Positions 41,601 to 56,600 of a DNA stretch of 64,000 nt are shown piece by piece. The translations under genes and the position numbers were made by a program. This DNA is from Lineus longissimus. Lineage: Eukaryota > Nemertea > Pilidiophora > Heteronemertea > Lineidae. Within the stretch, counting starts at the first letter, position 1. Each line of letters starts with the position of its first letter. The stretch is from the NCBI RefSeq assembly GCF_910592395.1, contig NC_088316.1, positions 19,406,001 through 19,470,000 on the forward strand, read 5' to 3'. Under the pieces are notes generated by a model. The model was given only the letters and a program-made list of their open reading frames with translations, was not told the DNA's origin and did not search any database.

Positions 41601-44600
41601 TTGTTCTTCCGTATTGCCGCGGCGACCCGTCTCCAGCTGATGATGCTTCAGCAGTTGTTAAGAATGTTTCATTTCAGATTCTTGTGATGTCCAGTTGTTT
41701 TTATTTTCATTTCATTTTGTTTATTGCTGCTCTTTAGTGATGAATTAGGGTCAATGATGAGTTTGGCAGCTGGGGGTGGTGCATCTTTCAGTGGTTGTGT
41801 TGTTTGATGTGAAGAGATTGAATTGACAGTGTTCTGGTCTATGGGTCCAGTGACACCCTGGCAGATGTGGTGATATCCTTTAAGAGAGAGCCTACGCTAG
41901 GGTCATTTTGGAATGGGGAAGATATGCTATGGCCACCCCTACTAGGTACTGACTTACACAGATAGGTGACATCAATTTTCTCTTTGAGTTTTTAAGTCAT
42001 TTTAAGTTATTTTTGATCAAACATGAGAACTCCACAATAACATCCAATTTAGTATCTGATCCCTGCATGACTGAACCTTTGAATGCATTCATGCAGAAAA
42101 TATTGAGCGTGCAAGCTATGTTTATAGATTTCAAATTTTCACATAACACTGATCATTGAATATCACAATTGAATTGAAAATCAGTCCGTGCATAAATGTA
42201 TTGAAAGAATTATTCTGGTTCCAAAATATTTTCCACAATTTTTGCTTCAAATGATAATGTGAATGGTTTGCATAGCTCTATTTGTCAACTTTAGTCTCTT
42301 GAACACAACAAAAGAAAATCAACTCAAGTATGCTTCACCCTAAGATTACAATGCAATCACAGGTAAATCAGTTTGCATTAACACTCAAGGTGAAATGGAA
42401 ACATGGGTTGGAAGAAATGTCTCATGTTTGATGCCTGAAGAAATTTTTTCTTTCAATTGACAACCATACATTTCGATGGACGAAATATGGCTACACAGTG
42501 TTATTCTAGCATGTTTTCTTAGCAGATCAACAGGAAAAGTGATTTAGACTTTGCATATTTTGCAATGTTTCTGTTGTGAGTAACAGTGAGTTTAACCTAC
42601 AGCTGCATGCTTCATAGCTTCAATGACATGCCAAGGCCAAGTAGGCCTACTACGTCTAATCTACCAAATTACAATTTGTTTTCCAATTATGTCTTTCTCT
42701 TTTTAACTGGGCATGTCAACGTTTTTGATATTTCTTAGCTTCTAAAGTTATGTTTTAGGCATGTCTGATATAATTCCCTCAATTTAGGTAAAAGTGCCCA
42801 CATTATTATGGTTATCAAGATTGGCTTCCTTTATCAATCAAAATTAAAGTTATTTCTGTTAATTTTTTATGACATGTCAGATTTTGTAGAATATGCCGTC
42901 AAATTGAACTAATTTACATAGAGAAGTCTGTGCGTATATATCGATGGCGTCATAGTGGGGCATCCAAATACCTACGTTTCTCGCTTGAAGCCACATGAAA
43001 AATGGCTGCCGAATTAGTCACAAATTAACCAGAAAATGGTCATAGTTCTTGTCAAAAACATGTTCAGTTCTTGTGAGCTGGTCCATGTAAAATTTATCTA
43101 ATTTGAAAAGAGCTATGACAGTGTAGTTAACACATCCTTTAATTAGGGACCATTCTGGTGGAAATTGCTCGCCCCCTGTGAACGCCACATAAAGGCTGGC
43201 CGAGACATTGTCGCTCCGTACTAAAAGAGGCTACTTGTGAAAACGTCTAAATATACATTGGAGTCTTATTCTAAAGGTTCTATTCACATTACATAACGTG
43301 ATGGGCCGCTGGGAAGAATGTCATTAAAAATTCGTAGTCTCTAACAAGGAGCTAACAGTTTTTCCATTGGTGTGTAGATCACAACCTTTTGAAGACTCAT
43401 CCTGGGAGAACGGAGGTGTCATACACCAGTAGAACCATGGGAAATAAATCGTGAAATGGACAGTCTGTGCAGTTAGTGTTGCGACTCCCATACAGTCAGT
43501 CAGATTATGGATTAAGACGCATTTTGATTTTTGGATATCATTTGCTGAGCATTATGGGATTATTACAATGTGATTGAGATATCGTATTCATGGATGTTCG
43601 AATATTGTGGATTCTGGTAAATATTGATAATGGATAATTTGTGGTTTAGTTTCCATTGAATTGAGGAGATTATAAGCTATTGTTGAATTGATACTTTGAT
43701 TTATGTGCCTGGAGTGTCTCTGGGTTGAGGAGTTTGATGCAGAGGGTGTCGGGTTATATTGTGATGTTGAGTGAGAAGAAGAAGACACATTTCTTTTCAT
43801 TCAGACATGTCAGAAGGCTGTATGACATTGAAGCCCATATCTGTGTATTATGCGTCAGAATATCGAGGTTATGTTGTCACTTTTATGGCAATATTGGCCT
43901 AAGGAGATGTCAGGTTTTGCTGCAGAAAGTTGAGATTGAACTTCTGTGATCACCGGGCCTTTCGCTGCCTTATCCCAGAGGAAGTCCAGGCCACTTGATC
44001 TCTAGTCGGAGCAGATTTAGAGCCACACTTCTCAGATTATCCCCGCAAATTCCATTGTTTAACCAGCAGAGGCAGGTGACAGACAAGTCACTTAACTCCA
44101 ACTGCAGGTTTTTCCTAAGTCACCAAAGCAATGGGGGTCCTCGGCCTATTAAAATCTTCTGAAGCAGAAAATGGCTGGATGACCTGTTACAAACAAGTTG
44201 GGCCAAATCTGAATTGATTTGGGAGGTTCAAAAAGTCTGCAGCTAAGGGGGGGGGGGGCAGTTTCATGATGCAGAACCATTATGAATAGCATAACAAAAA
44301 CCAACCAGTATGCTGGTGTCTTTGGGTGGCACAATATTATTATAGGTCTCACATAAAACATGTTCTTCCGTCATGTCTCTCCAGTTTATTGTTTGATGTT
44401 GGAAACAAAACGTTGTAATAAACAATAAGGTTCTGCAGTGAAAAGATCATGATGTTTTCGAGTTTTCACATGTGCTAGAGTTGGTTTTTGACAACGAAAG
44501 GATGGCTCTTTCCATTCTGTATTTCATTATGAAGGTACTCAAACACATACAGGTTTCTATTTTCTGTACTGGTACAACTACAAAGTGCATATTGAATGTC

Positions 44601-47600
44601 AAAAGTCTGGAGCGGAAGAGGGACTGTGAAGGCCTTTCAGTAGTATTTTCCCTTTCCCTTCAGGGTTACAGTGTAGGTCTCTTAGGTTCCATCACTGGTA
44701 TTCAGATCAGCGGCCATATTCCAACAACAATCATGGCTCCATTGCCTGTCGCAGCGACAAAAAGTGCTTGTGTGCCTTGTGCTTTAGCTCCACAAACATA
44801 TTCCTTATCGGTAAAACAAACCCAGAAATAATCATTTCTACTTTTGATATATTTCCAGGTCCATATCTCACTCTCGGATCAGAATGACAGTCCTCCACTC
44901 TTCACTTCACCCAGCTATCAAGTGACCGTGCCGGAGAATTCCCAAGGAGACCAAACACTGGCCATCATATCAGCGAGAGATGCCGACAAGGACCAGACGA
45001 TCACATTTCGAATACTCTCAGGGAATGATGGGAAATTCCAACTTGATTCTGCTTCTGGTAAGTGTGGTGTGTGAGTTCTCTAATCAGTCAGGCACGCAAA
45101 TATTTGAGTTTCATTGAAGATTTGACTTGTCCTGATCATGGTTGAGATATAACCGCCCTATGTCAGAAATGGATGATGTGACCACGCACAAGATTAAGAT
45201 CATGACATGGTCACCTGTCCTACCCGAGGCTCAGCCGGCACAGAACATGTCCGATGTGTGCACCTGCTCCCTCAAGGGGCTCGAGGGAAATGCCATGGCC
45301 CAGTTCATTCTTTCTACTGTTTGATTGGTATTGGTAAAATATTCTGTTCAGTAGATCAGATTGTAAACTTGTTCAACCTCCCTTTCCAGGCGTCCTGACG
45401 ACAACTGGAGGACTCGACCGCGAGCAGGTAGCATCCTACAACTTAGTTGTTGAGGCCTCAGACGGTGTCCACAAGTCCACCGCTATCGTCTATGTAAACG
45501 TGAAAGACGTCAATGACAATGCACCAACGTTTTCGAAACCAAGTTACTCATTTGACATCCCTGAAAATACACCAAAGGGGACGACAGTCTCTGCTGTGAC
45601 GGCTTCAGATGACGATGCTGCTGAGAATGGGGAGATCACATTCTCATACGCAACGTCTTATGGCCAGGAGGTCTTTGCGTTGGACTCCAAGACTGGCATT
45701 ATTACAGTGAATGGTTTCCTCAATTATGAACAGGTTAGTATGACAGTGACTCTGTCATATCCTTTAATATCGAGGACTGGGATTTTGTTTATGACATTGC
45801 TGTTTCAAGTCGATGGTGCTCAGTGATGCGTAACTGCAGAAAGGCAATGATGATACCACTGGATAGTTGATAGCTTAGTCTTATGTTATAAAGCTCATCA
45901 TGTTTTCTTACTGCCCAAGTCATATGAACACCACTTTTGGGACATCCTTTATCAACCACACTTTCTCATCAAGCCAACCATTGTATTTCAGACTCCGCAC
46001 TACATCTTGAAGGTGAAGGCCACGGACGGAGGCAACCCGGCTTTATCAAGCACTGTGACAGTGTACATGAACGTGATCGACCGCAATGACAACTCGCCCA
46101 TATTTGACCCTGTGACGTCCAAGGTGGAGATCTTAGAGAACGTTACAACAGGGAAGAGTATTGTGACTGTGAGAGCGACTGATGTCGATGCTGGTAAGTA
46201 CTGACAGTGAAATACTAACATGTCACACGGAGCACCCTTGACGCCAGGTCTGAGCCGAAACTCCTCACATAGATCCAATCATCCACCAAATCACTTGTCA
46301 GATCGCACATACCTCATTTATGGCTCACAAAACACACAACTGCACTCATAATTATATATTTTGAGAACATTCTGAAAAATCATTCTTTATACAGAATATG
46401 CCGTTTATGACAAGTACTGCTATTATCGCCTCAGCGTGAAACTAACTGTGAAGTAATTTGTCCATGTTCTGATGAATAGTCTTGAGATATCGTCCTCAAC
46501 CAGATCTCTCTCTCACAAAGAAAGCCTTTTATGTCATCACGGCTTCATGTCAACCTACAAGTCTCAGGTCATGTTAAACACGGACCTCACCTTGTTTGAT
46601 CGCCATGCTAGAACTAGGGCAAGAGTGGTCGTGTGTGTGATTGGGGGGAATCGTTGTCCTTTGATATTCTGAGAGATGTGTTAGTGTACCTGTCTTGTGG
46701 GTGGATATTGAGGTTGGAGAATTTGAAGGAAAAAAATTTATCAAAAAACTTTTTTTGTAAGAACTCGAATAACATTGTAGGTTTTCAGTTTGTAAAGAAA
46801 ATTTGTTACAAAAACATTTCAAACCGAATTTGACTCAAATTTTTCTGCCACTTTTTATGCCCTGACACATGTCGTCACCTCATCCTGTGAACAGCTAATT
46901 AGAAACTAAACGAACCAAGTAATTAACCACAGAGATTGTGTTTCCAAGTTACTAATGTAACATTAGAAAGTAGAGTGAAAATTAGGTGTGTGGATTGAGC
47001 CCTGTGGAGGTAACGAGGAGGTGTGAGACACCTTGGAATCCATTTGGAACCAAGACAAAGGCACATCCTAAAAACATCTGTCTTCTTCATATTTGGCAGA
47101 CACAGCCCCAGGAAGGCTTTGTTATGACTACAGGCCTGTGGTGAAACCAACTGGGGCCTTAAGTTCACCATGTGACAAGTCTGCAAAGGAAGCGACATGG
47201 GGCTGTTTTCCTGTTAAAAACCAACATAGCCCCAAGTCTTCGCACTCCCACTTTCCTGCCTGGGCACGTCTGGCAACAGTTTAATTGGATTTTCACATTA
47301 AATAGAAATGTATTACAATACTGATTATTTGTTATAAACTGGAAATAATTCAGCTTGGTTAAATGACATTCTATTCCAGTTTGAGTTTCAAACAATCCAT
47401 TTGCTCAGTGTTGTGCATAGGCCTAGAAAGTGTACCTCCACCAACTTTATGTACGTTCAATTGTGAAGATTTTCTTCTAATCTAGATCTTCCAAACATTG
47501 GGTTTGCACTTGAATAGCCTCATTGTTCTATGTCTTTGTGGTACTTCATTCAAGTTTTTGAGGCAAATGAGCTGCTTTTGCCATTTATGGAACAAGCTGT

Positions 47601-50600
47601 CAACTTGATTTCCCCTCAGAGAACGTTCAGTGAAACAGAACTTGTGTCAGCATTGTTAGTATGGGGGAAACGAAATGGAAACTTAATGATATGAAGCATT
47701 GAGGTGAAGACCTAGCATTTCAATTGGGTTCCTAAATGTAATTGGGACTAGTTTCATTCAATATCAATAAGAAAACAAGGGGTGGACAGGACCATGTTCT
47801 ACACCTCTCAGATCAACAGGATACCAACATCACAACAGCATGTGGTCATTTATCACCAAAACCAAGGGGAAACTCTCAATTTCTGGAAAAACACGAAATT
47901 GCATAAGATCCTTGTAGAATTCTTTAGCACCCTCACTGTAAAAAGGGTTGAATCATGACCCCCTGGCCCTTCTAAAGATAACGACCTCATCATCTCTTAT
48001 CATTGACAAAAAGGGTTGTTAACTTTCCCCCTTCTTTTTGTGCCCCTTTCCTGTCATGAGAGCTGATCATTAGGGCCCTTTGCTTGTTAGTCAGTATCAA
48101 AGGCAACTTGCCTGTTGAAGGAATGGGTGAGACATAATAGAAAATGCCTGGGCCCATTTGTTGTATGGGTTCTGTGTGCCTGTTTTGTTATTGAACTACA
48201 AATCTGCACTTTTCTACAAATTGGCAGCATTTGGAGGTGTGTCACTTCAGCCAGTGTTCTAAGGTCAGGCTTATCTAATACCTGATTAGCCATCATGAGC
48301 AGCAGCTGTGATACCCAGCATTGTGTCAAAATCAGGCAATTTCTAATCAAAAAGGCTGACTGGTGATTCCAAATAACAAGGAGTGTGTGGAAAGTTCCAG
48401 CCTCCAATGACTGGCGAGTTAGGCAATGGAATTCTTACGAAATATTCTTGAATCAGTACGTGAACGCTTGGATTAACAGCCTCTGCAGCCCGATGATGAG
48501 TTTCTAAACTTTGCCATCACCATTTACGGGATGATCTCAACATACAAAAGATGACTCTGTCACCATTGTGTAACACCTTGTAAGCCTCCGGCTCTCTTTG
48601 ATGACATTCGACGACACACCAACTGATATGAAACCGCGAAAACTGCCGGGGGCGCAAGCATTATTTTTGGTCAAGTTTCAAATAGTTGTGTTACAGCTGA
48701 AATCAGTGTGCATCATGTGCTGTTTCATACGCAGTTCATTGGCCTTGTAAGGATGAAATCGGGTGTAGAATGTCTCTGCTCTGATTGGTCTATTGCCCTC
48801 CTTCCTCGCGAGCCCGCCTCATTACTGCCGTGGCCCTCTCTGTCTGATCAATCCACCTTTCAATCGAACCCTCGTTCTTCTTAATGTGGGAATATTTTCA
48901 TAAGAAGTGTGACCTGTGGAATGTGTTACACTAAAATATGCGGCCGTTCTATAACGAGGTATTTGTGACGATGGCGGCTTCTGATGCACAAAGCCACGTA
49001 TCATCCCAAATAGAAATAACTCGCCTCCCTATTTCCCCTTGAGGGCTGGAATATTGTTATTAATAAAGCGGCCCGGTTATCTTGCCTTCGGATCTTTCTC
49101 GACAAATTGTCCGTGGAGACATCCGTGACCAGCTTCTCTAAATCTCTTATATTTTTAGCCGTAATTTGAGCTCATGCCATCTTCCTGTCTTAGTGGGACA
49201 TCTGTGGTTCAAAAACAAGAAGAAACTAAGAGTTTAGATTCCTTCAGCTCATTGAAAACCTAAACCGGCAGACAGGCCTGTTATCAGATTTACCACCCTT
49301 ATGCCTCTGAACAGACCAAGCAACAACGAGGGCCACAATTGTTCACTGGCAAGCGCCCAATCCCTTTTCACTTATAAAAGCCCAATCATACGTATTAGTT
49401 CCACTAGCAGCCATCATGTCCCATGAAAAAAGTCTATGCCACTGAAACGTAGAGTAGAAGAGTGGGCATTTGTTGTTGAGGTGAGGGAGTCGCTCGTTTA
49501 TGACCAACCTACACCTGAAGTTGACAAGATAATTTGCATATAATTGGCGCTGATACCATCGCCATATGTTCCAATATGTTCCCGCGTACTTCAGGGCCGA
49601 AGTTTTAACTTCAAAGCTGTTGTCGTTTTGTCGTGAGCACTCTTTATGCAATCGTGTCTGACTGCATGTAATGTTGTACTGATAGGAAATCTTATCTCTG
49701 AAGGAGCAGTCTTTTGGGACCCTGATCAGCAGGGGGTACATGTATGGAGAGAGATCTTCACCAGATATGACCTCATCAAAGTCTAATACTGATAGAGAGA
49801 TGAACATTGACTTGACATTGGAACAAAATATAAGACAATCTTTTGAAAACAGTTGATGTTTCGGAAATGGATCATTTTGAGAGGCACCTTTGCTTTGTTT
49901 GAAGTGAATTCATCATGTTCTGTAACAAAAGAAAATATAGGTGGGTGGGCTCAAAAAGAGACTTTTCAGACTATGCTGAAGTATGCTGTTTGTGGGTGGA
50001 GGTGTGCTTTTGGGGCATACACTCTGAGAGGTGAATGTGTATTGCTGCCATTTTTATCCCAGTTCAAAATATAAAGGAAAAGAGAGGCACCAGGAGATAC
50101 ATGAGGCCTGGCAGTATAGTCAAAGACTTGGCAATTTTGTTGCTTTGTTTTTTTAACAGAGGGGTACATTAAGCTCAGCCATCACAGCGGGCACTGAATG
50201 AAAATAGACCATGGTTGATTAACTGCCTGGGAAATAATAATCACATATAAAAGTATGAATGTCAATATCATATGAATGTTTTCTCCCAAGTTATTTCATG
50301 GTATGAATAATAAGTCAAATACATTTGCCACTAATGGTATTTATAGTGTGGTGAAAAGCTGTGATATCAGAATCATTGTTGGCAATAAAGTAATTGATCA
50401 TGTAGCGCTTGAAATAAGTCCTTCAAACTGAATGCCATGTTTTCTTACTTTGCAAAAAATGACTTCATACTGGTGCAGGTATTTAGTCCCGCCATGCATT
50501 TAGTGATTTTTTTCTCGACACTCAATCTTTTAGATTTGAAAACCAGAAAGCATTTTGTTGTTGAAGGACTTTAAGAGCCATTTAGGCTTGGTAGCCAGAA

Positions 50601-53600
50601 TGTGTTCTTTTGTGGTGAAATGGCTGGTAATTTCTCTTGATGAATTCCAAATTGGTTTTTTCAACATTTCCCGTCTGATTGATCAGTGTACACACTTTTA
50701 AAGAAAAATCTTGGGGTAGAAACTTCCAGTAGAAGTCTTGTATTATGCCCTTGTTTTAATCGAAAGCCTTCCCTCTAGGCTCAAGGCTCAGGAACTCCAT
50801 AGAAAAAAAATATTTCAGGCACCAAACAAATTATTTTGAATCAAAATGTTGTCAGCCCGGGGCGTGAGTGCATATTCCTACCATGAAGTCTTGTAGAGCC
50901 TGTAGCAATGGTGTCTTACTTCCTGAAGGCGGGCCTGGCCATTGTCCCTCCAGAAAACCCACAGTACATTCCCCCACTGGGGCCTATGCCCTCCATTAAC
51001 TCTCAGTTTACTTATCAGAAAACAAGTCAATATTTCCCCCTGTATTGTTCACTAAAAGTCAAATGGGTTTATTTTTGTTTAGGAAATGGCCTCCTTTGCT
51101 CATCCCTTGTTTAAGGCTAGTGAAGGGTGATGTCAGGCCTCGAGTCTGTTGTCTTTAGTCATTTACCTTTTAGACCTCCGGCCTGGGGGTATCTGGTGTA
51201 GGTCTTAGTAAAGGACTGTGATTGGTGACATTTCCAGAAACTCTGCCTTCTGATGAATTGAAATAAGAGGACGTCTTTGACCCCACACAAGCATATAATT
51301 CAGTATTACCACATCTTCCACAATATCCCATAATGATTATTTGTCACTGGCTGGAGGTGACAAAATTGCATAATAATACTATTACACATCAAATACATGA
51401 ATTATGAGTTAACACTGTGCTGAAAGCTTTAATGCATCAACACATGCCCTGACTATAGGTTTTCTTCATGTTCTTACACAAAGCTACTTAGCAATTTCAT
51501 GATCAATATTCAGTTTATAGACTCAATATCTTGAACAATGGTCATCTCTGGTCATTTGCGTCCAAGGTTATTTTTGGACTTTTGGTCGTTTTGATGATGA
51601 GGTCCTTGGCAGGGGCACTTCACCTGACTGGTTTCTCTCCATCCAGGGGAATGCGTGCATGCTGTCCCTTCACTGGTGCAGTGCCCTCTTACCCAACCAA
51701 GGAACAGTCATCAAAGTGGCTGTATCATTGCAGAATCAGCCCTCAGCTCTGCAGTCTTTACAAACCAGACCAGGATATCGCAATATCCTCAGTATGCTTC
51801 GTAGGGCAAGATTAGGCCCGACAACACTGACACATTCCATGGGCAGGGGAGGGCTTAGTTTATATAGAATGTTGGCATCAGCACAGACTCTGCTCTCATC
51901 CATCGGTTGTGATGTTGAAGTCTGTCATCCACCAAAATCATTCAAGTAATCAACAGTTCAACCCCTTCATATTTTTCAGGTAAAAATGGTGAGCTGCAAT
52001 ATTCCATAGAGTCGGGTGACAACAAGGCCCAGTTTCGTATCAACAGCAAGAATGGTACCATCTTCACGACTAAGCCTTTAGACCGTGAGGAGCAGGCCAT
52101 CTACACTCTGGTAGTCAAGGCAACGGATCAAGCAGAAGACACGCGCGACCGGTTGTCATCAACCACTCAGGTAATTTAAAGATTTGAAAATTTGCTCTAA
52201 AATGAACAATACTGCTAGAGGTATTGCTTCAGAGCCATTTAAGTGTGCCATATCCTTATTCACAAAGCAGTAATTCAGGAACCCAATGGCAAAGAACCGT
52301 TTGCCTGGGTATGTTCTTGTCCTCTGCGGATCACACCACCACAAAAAGACACCATGTGAGACATCAAATTTCCATCTTTGACCATCTCATTTCACCCATT
52401 TCAGGTGACGATCATCCTGAGGGACATCAACGACTGCGCACCAGAGTTCAAATCTCCCAATGAGACTGAAGTCACAGAGAACACGCCCCTCAACACAATC
52501 GTTTATACAGTCATAGCGGAGGACAAAGACGCAGAGAGCAATAAATATATCACATATAAATTGGTCACTGTTCCTTTTAATGCATTCTCATTGGAGCCTC
52601 TCAGTGGCAAGTTACGTGTCAACGGGCCGCTAGATCGAGAGAAAATCACCAGTTATCGTTTAGTTATCCAAGCCACAGACCAGGGGTCACCAGCAAAGTC
52701 ATCTACGATGGTGTTGATGGTCATGATCAAGGATGAAAACGATAATGACCCGCAGTTTATTCCGAGCGATTTGAATGCCAAGGTCATAGAGAACGAGGTC
52801 ATTGGGACGAGTGTGTTGAAATTGACAGCGACTGATTTAGACATTGGTCTTAACAGTATGGTACGTTACTTCATCACCGCCGGAGATCCAAATCAGGATT
52901 TCAAAATTGACGAATACACGGGAATTCTCCGAGTTAACAAAAAACTGGATTATGAGCGAATAAGTAAATATCAGTTGACCGTTCAAGCTGAAGATTCTGG
53001 GAGGGATACACGCTACGATACGACACAGGTTTCAATTAGAATTTTGGATATTAACGATTGTTCGCCTGTGTTTGTTGATGCTCCATACACAGCTTTCGTT
53101 CGAGAAAATATGAAAAATGTGCCCGTCTATGTGACGTTGGTGACTGCCCGTGATGACGATTCACAGTTCAATAGTGTTCTCACGTACGCCATCCGACGCG
53201 GGAACTCGTCTGTGTTTGAGATCGATTCAAGTACGGGAGAAATAAAAGCCAAGATAGCACTGGATCGAGAGGAAATTTCATCATATTCGTTGACTATCGT
53301 CGCCCATGATTCAGGTGAGTTGTTTTGTTACATCTTGGTGCGGTCATCCAACTGTGGCCTGGATTCTGACGCGCTTCTATCTCTCTGTTACCCGAGGAAC
53401 TCGGTCCCGTAAACATGTGACACAAATTCCCCTCTCCCTCAGTGACATTGGTGTAAATATCTCACAAAATTACTCTCATTATCGAATTAGATTACAAAAT
53501 ATGCCAGTTTGATGATTCTTACTTGGGGAACATTTTACTCGATAATTCTTGACAATTCGCACTATTCTTGATCTATCTCTATTGTCCGCTGGGTTATTTA

Positions 53601-56600
53601 TTTCTTCTGGCTGTTACTTGAGGTCGTTTGTAGGTCAGTATGAATGGTGCCCCACCCCCAGGGTATCCCGTATTGGGGAGGTGCACACCTTGAGTGCTAT
53701 CTTTGTCCTGGCTCGAATTCTACAACTGCTTCTTTGTTGACTAGGCAAAACCAATCATTACCATTTTCATAAAACTAGGAAAACATCTTGAGACTACTCT
53801 AAGGTAGACTCTGGATAGGTATTCAAAGGATGAAGCAATGGAAGTAAAGCTACTTGCTCTGGGTTGCAACTGAGCGTGGTAGTGCCAGGAATCGACCTCC
53901 CAAACCTTTCATCATAAGCGACACCGCTCCTCATTGTGTCGATTACTGGCCATGAATCAAACTGTAAAACTCCCTGGCCTTGTATGGTTATTTCAGCTCG
54001 TCAGTGATGATTGTTAACAAAGTGGTTCATTCTGTCAGCTTCCTGATCATTGTGCCCCCCTTTCTCAACAAATGGGCCTTAATTGTTGAAAAATGAGAAC
54101 TTGTCAAGGGTTGCATTAGACCTGTTGTATCGCCATGGTGATCAGTCCTCTATTTGAGATATGGGGCTGAGAAGATATCAAAGATGGCCTTGGGTTATTC
54201 TGGCCAGTGATCTCTTAGTAGTGTCTACACTGTGTCGTTCACACATCTTGGTAAATGATCTCAAATATGATCAAGAAACAGACTCCTGCCGTAGTCTTGA
54301 TGTGTTCTTATACATAGATCTTCACTTAGAGCACACAAGAACCATATGTTATGTGATTCAACATTGCATGGAACAGACATTGACAGTTCGATCCTGAACA
54401 AGAAAACGTATCTTTCCAGGAATCCCTCGACTCAGCGGCACAGTTACCGTCAGTGTTTATGTCAATGATGTCAATGATCATGACCCTGTCTTTGAGAGAA
54501 GTGCCTACACTGGCTACATCGCTGAGAATATTCCCCCATCAGTGAGCATCACTGCTGTACAGGCATCCGACAAGGATGAAGGCCTTAATGCTCAAATAAG
54601 GTAAGCATCTTTCAAAATATTATCAGCATGTTGGGATTAAACTTTAACAATATCTTATCTGCCAGGATGAAATAATGATTGTCTCCCAAGTTGATCTTTT
54701 GAGTCAGATACTCACATTCAGTGAGCAGGAGCAAAAGATAAATGCGGTCATCCCGAGATGTCTTCTGAACACCACTTGTATTCAACATATTTAAGCCAAA
54801 CTGATGACACATATGCTTTGATTGTTCAGGTATCACCTGTTGGATAGCATGGGAGACCGCTTCACTGTCAACCCAGCCTCGGGCCTCATCCTCACCACAG
54901 CATCCCTCGATCGTGAGCACCAGGACCACTACAAGCTGATCGTCGTTGCCTCAGACAGCGGTAGCACTCCCCGCTCCAGTACCGCATCTGTCACTATCTA
55001 CATTGAAGACAAGAATGACCACGCCCCTGAGTTTGAGCATCGGGCATACACAGGCTACATCCCAGATCAAACAAAGCCAGGTGTGTTTCATGACCATTCT
55101 AGTCCAAAATCTAGCTATTTCTGACACCACTTGCCAGTTCAGTTTGATAGTGATTGGCCCTTTGAAACTTGAAGGTGAGGATTCCTTGTTCCCAGTTCTT
55201 ATGCCAGGGCAGGCATATAAAAGACTACATCAAAGTAGGAAACTTTCCATCAGTTACTTGTGATGACTCCTCCAGACCTCGGCCCTGTTTTTTGCTAGCA
55301 TTCTTGTCATCAAATACTCATCTGTTTTTGTTATCCAGGTGATTTTGTGATAGGCCTGACTGCTGTGGATCAGGACATCGGCCCCAACTGTCAGATTGTC
55401 TATGCGTTGAGTGGCGGAGATTCATCCAAGTTTACTATCAATCGGGATAACGGTGTTGTGACGGCAAAAGATCTTCTGACGATGTCATCCAAACCACAGG
55501 GATACAAGTTCACCGTTAGTGCTACTGATAAGGTGAGGATAGATTCTCAAGTGCATCCAAACTACATCGTTCAAGAACCTGATGATATCTGTATTTCAAT
55601 TTGATTGGGCCTGTTAAGTTGTTACTTTCCTGACCACACATATACTTCTAACAAACACTTTGTTGGTGGCTGAGAGCAATGTTCAAGGTGAACTCTGTAC
55701 TCATATCACGTTTGAACATTATTTGTAATTCCTGCCCATTTTCTGTTGCAGGGTACACCCTCCATGGCCAACACATCGATGGTCGACATCAAGTTCACCA
55801 CAGCTACGGCATCCAGTACACCAATCTTTGCTACTGGCCAACGGACGTTTGATCTGTCAGAATCCAAGCAAGTCGGCCAGACGGTGATGACAGCTCTGGC
55901 CACCTCACCTATCTCAGCTGATCCAATCTCCTATGATATCATCGGTGGCAACATTGGCGAGACATTCGAGGTTGGCATACGAAGCGGTCAAGTGAAGATT
56001 GCGCTTGGTCTCGACTACGAGATAACTCACAGCTACAGTTTATGGATTCGAGCCTTGGATAGTCGCAACCCACCTGGCTCCTCTCTTATGTCGATTACGG
56101 TCAATATCGAGGATGAAAATGATAATCCACCCAAGTTTGATCAGAGTTTCTACAACACCACTATCATGGAGGAATTACCATCAGGCCAAGGGCTTTTGAC
56201 GGTCACAGCTAAGGATGCAGACTCTGGCGTCAATAAGAATATCTTGTTTTCCATCATCAGTGGGAATACTGGCACCGCGTTCAAGATTGGTGCTGACACT
56301 GGGGAAATTAAAACTGCGATAAGACTTAATCGTGAGATTTTGGATCATTACAGCTTGATTGTGAAAGCTGCTGATCAGGGTCAGCCACAGAAAACGGCCA
56401 CAGCGACTGTCCTCGTTAACGTTGAAGACAAGAACGATAATCCACCTCAATTCACAAAGCTATTCAACGTCGCTATCCCAGAGAACTCGCCCAAGGGAAC
56501 CTTCGTAATCAGGATCACGTCTTCAGATAAAGACATTGGACAGAACGCTGTTGCCATTTATTCCTTCCGTCAGTCAAGTACAAAGTTCACCATAGATGGC

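Larger units (their letters stand above)
26632..44858 (+). other. FAT4 intron 1 (18.2 kb)
   Basis: Noncoding. Contents that can be named: a short exon-like segment at 27761-27808, a GC-richer block at 28801-29060, a degenerate direct repeat at 29134-29317, a 50-bp minisatellite at 34208-34510, a C-run near 39610 and a G-run near 44250. Scattered frames of 60-150 codons (for example 33696-34142) have no recognisable domain. No RNA gene or intact transposon was seen. Confidence 0.8.
44859..55532 (+). other. FAT4: FAT4 exons 2-9: rest of cadherin repeat 16 through part of repeat 24
   Basis: Eight short to medium exons. Repeat ends: DQNDSPP (16), DVNDNAP (17), DRNDNSP (18), DINDCAP (19), DENDNDP (20), DINDCSP (21), DVNDHDP (22), DKNDHAP (23); repeat 24 begins in exons 54830-55080 and 55339-55532. 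Intron phases are 1,0,1,0,1,2,1,0. Repeats 17-19 are each divided by introns at the DADxG or LDRE strands, unlike the intron-free repeats of the two giant exons. Confidence 0.9.

Noticed and set aside
44240-44260. G-run as a quadruplex or regulatory signal
   Set aside because: A simple mononucleotide run in an intron; no spaced G-tracts and no supporting context.
49343-49807. 154-codon minus-strand open frame in FAT4 intron 4
   Set aside because: No domain recognised and no splice or promoter context; treated as chance.
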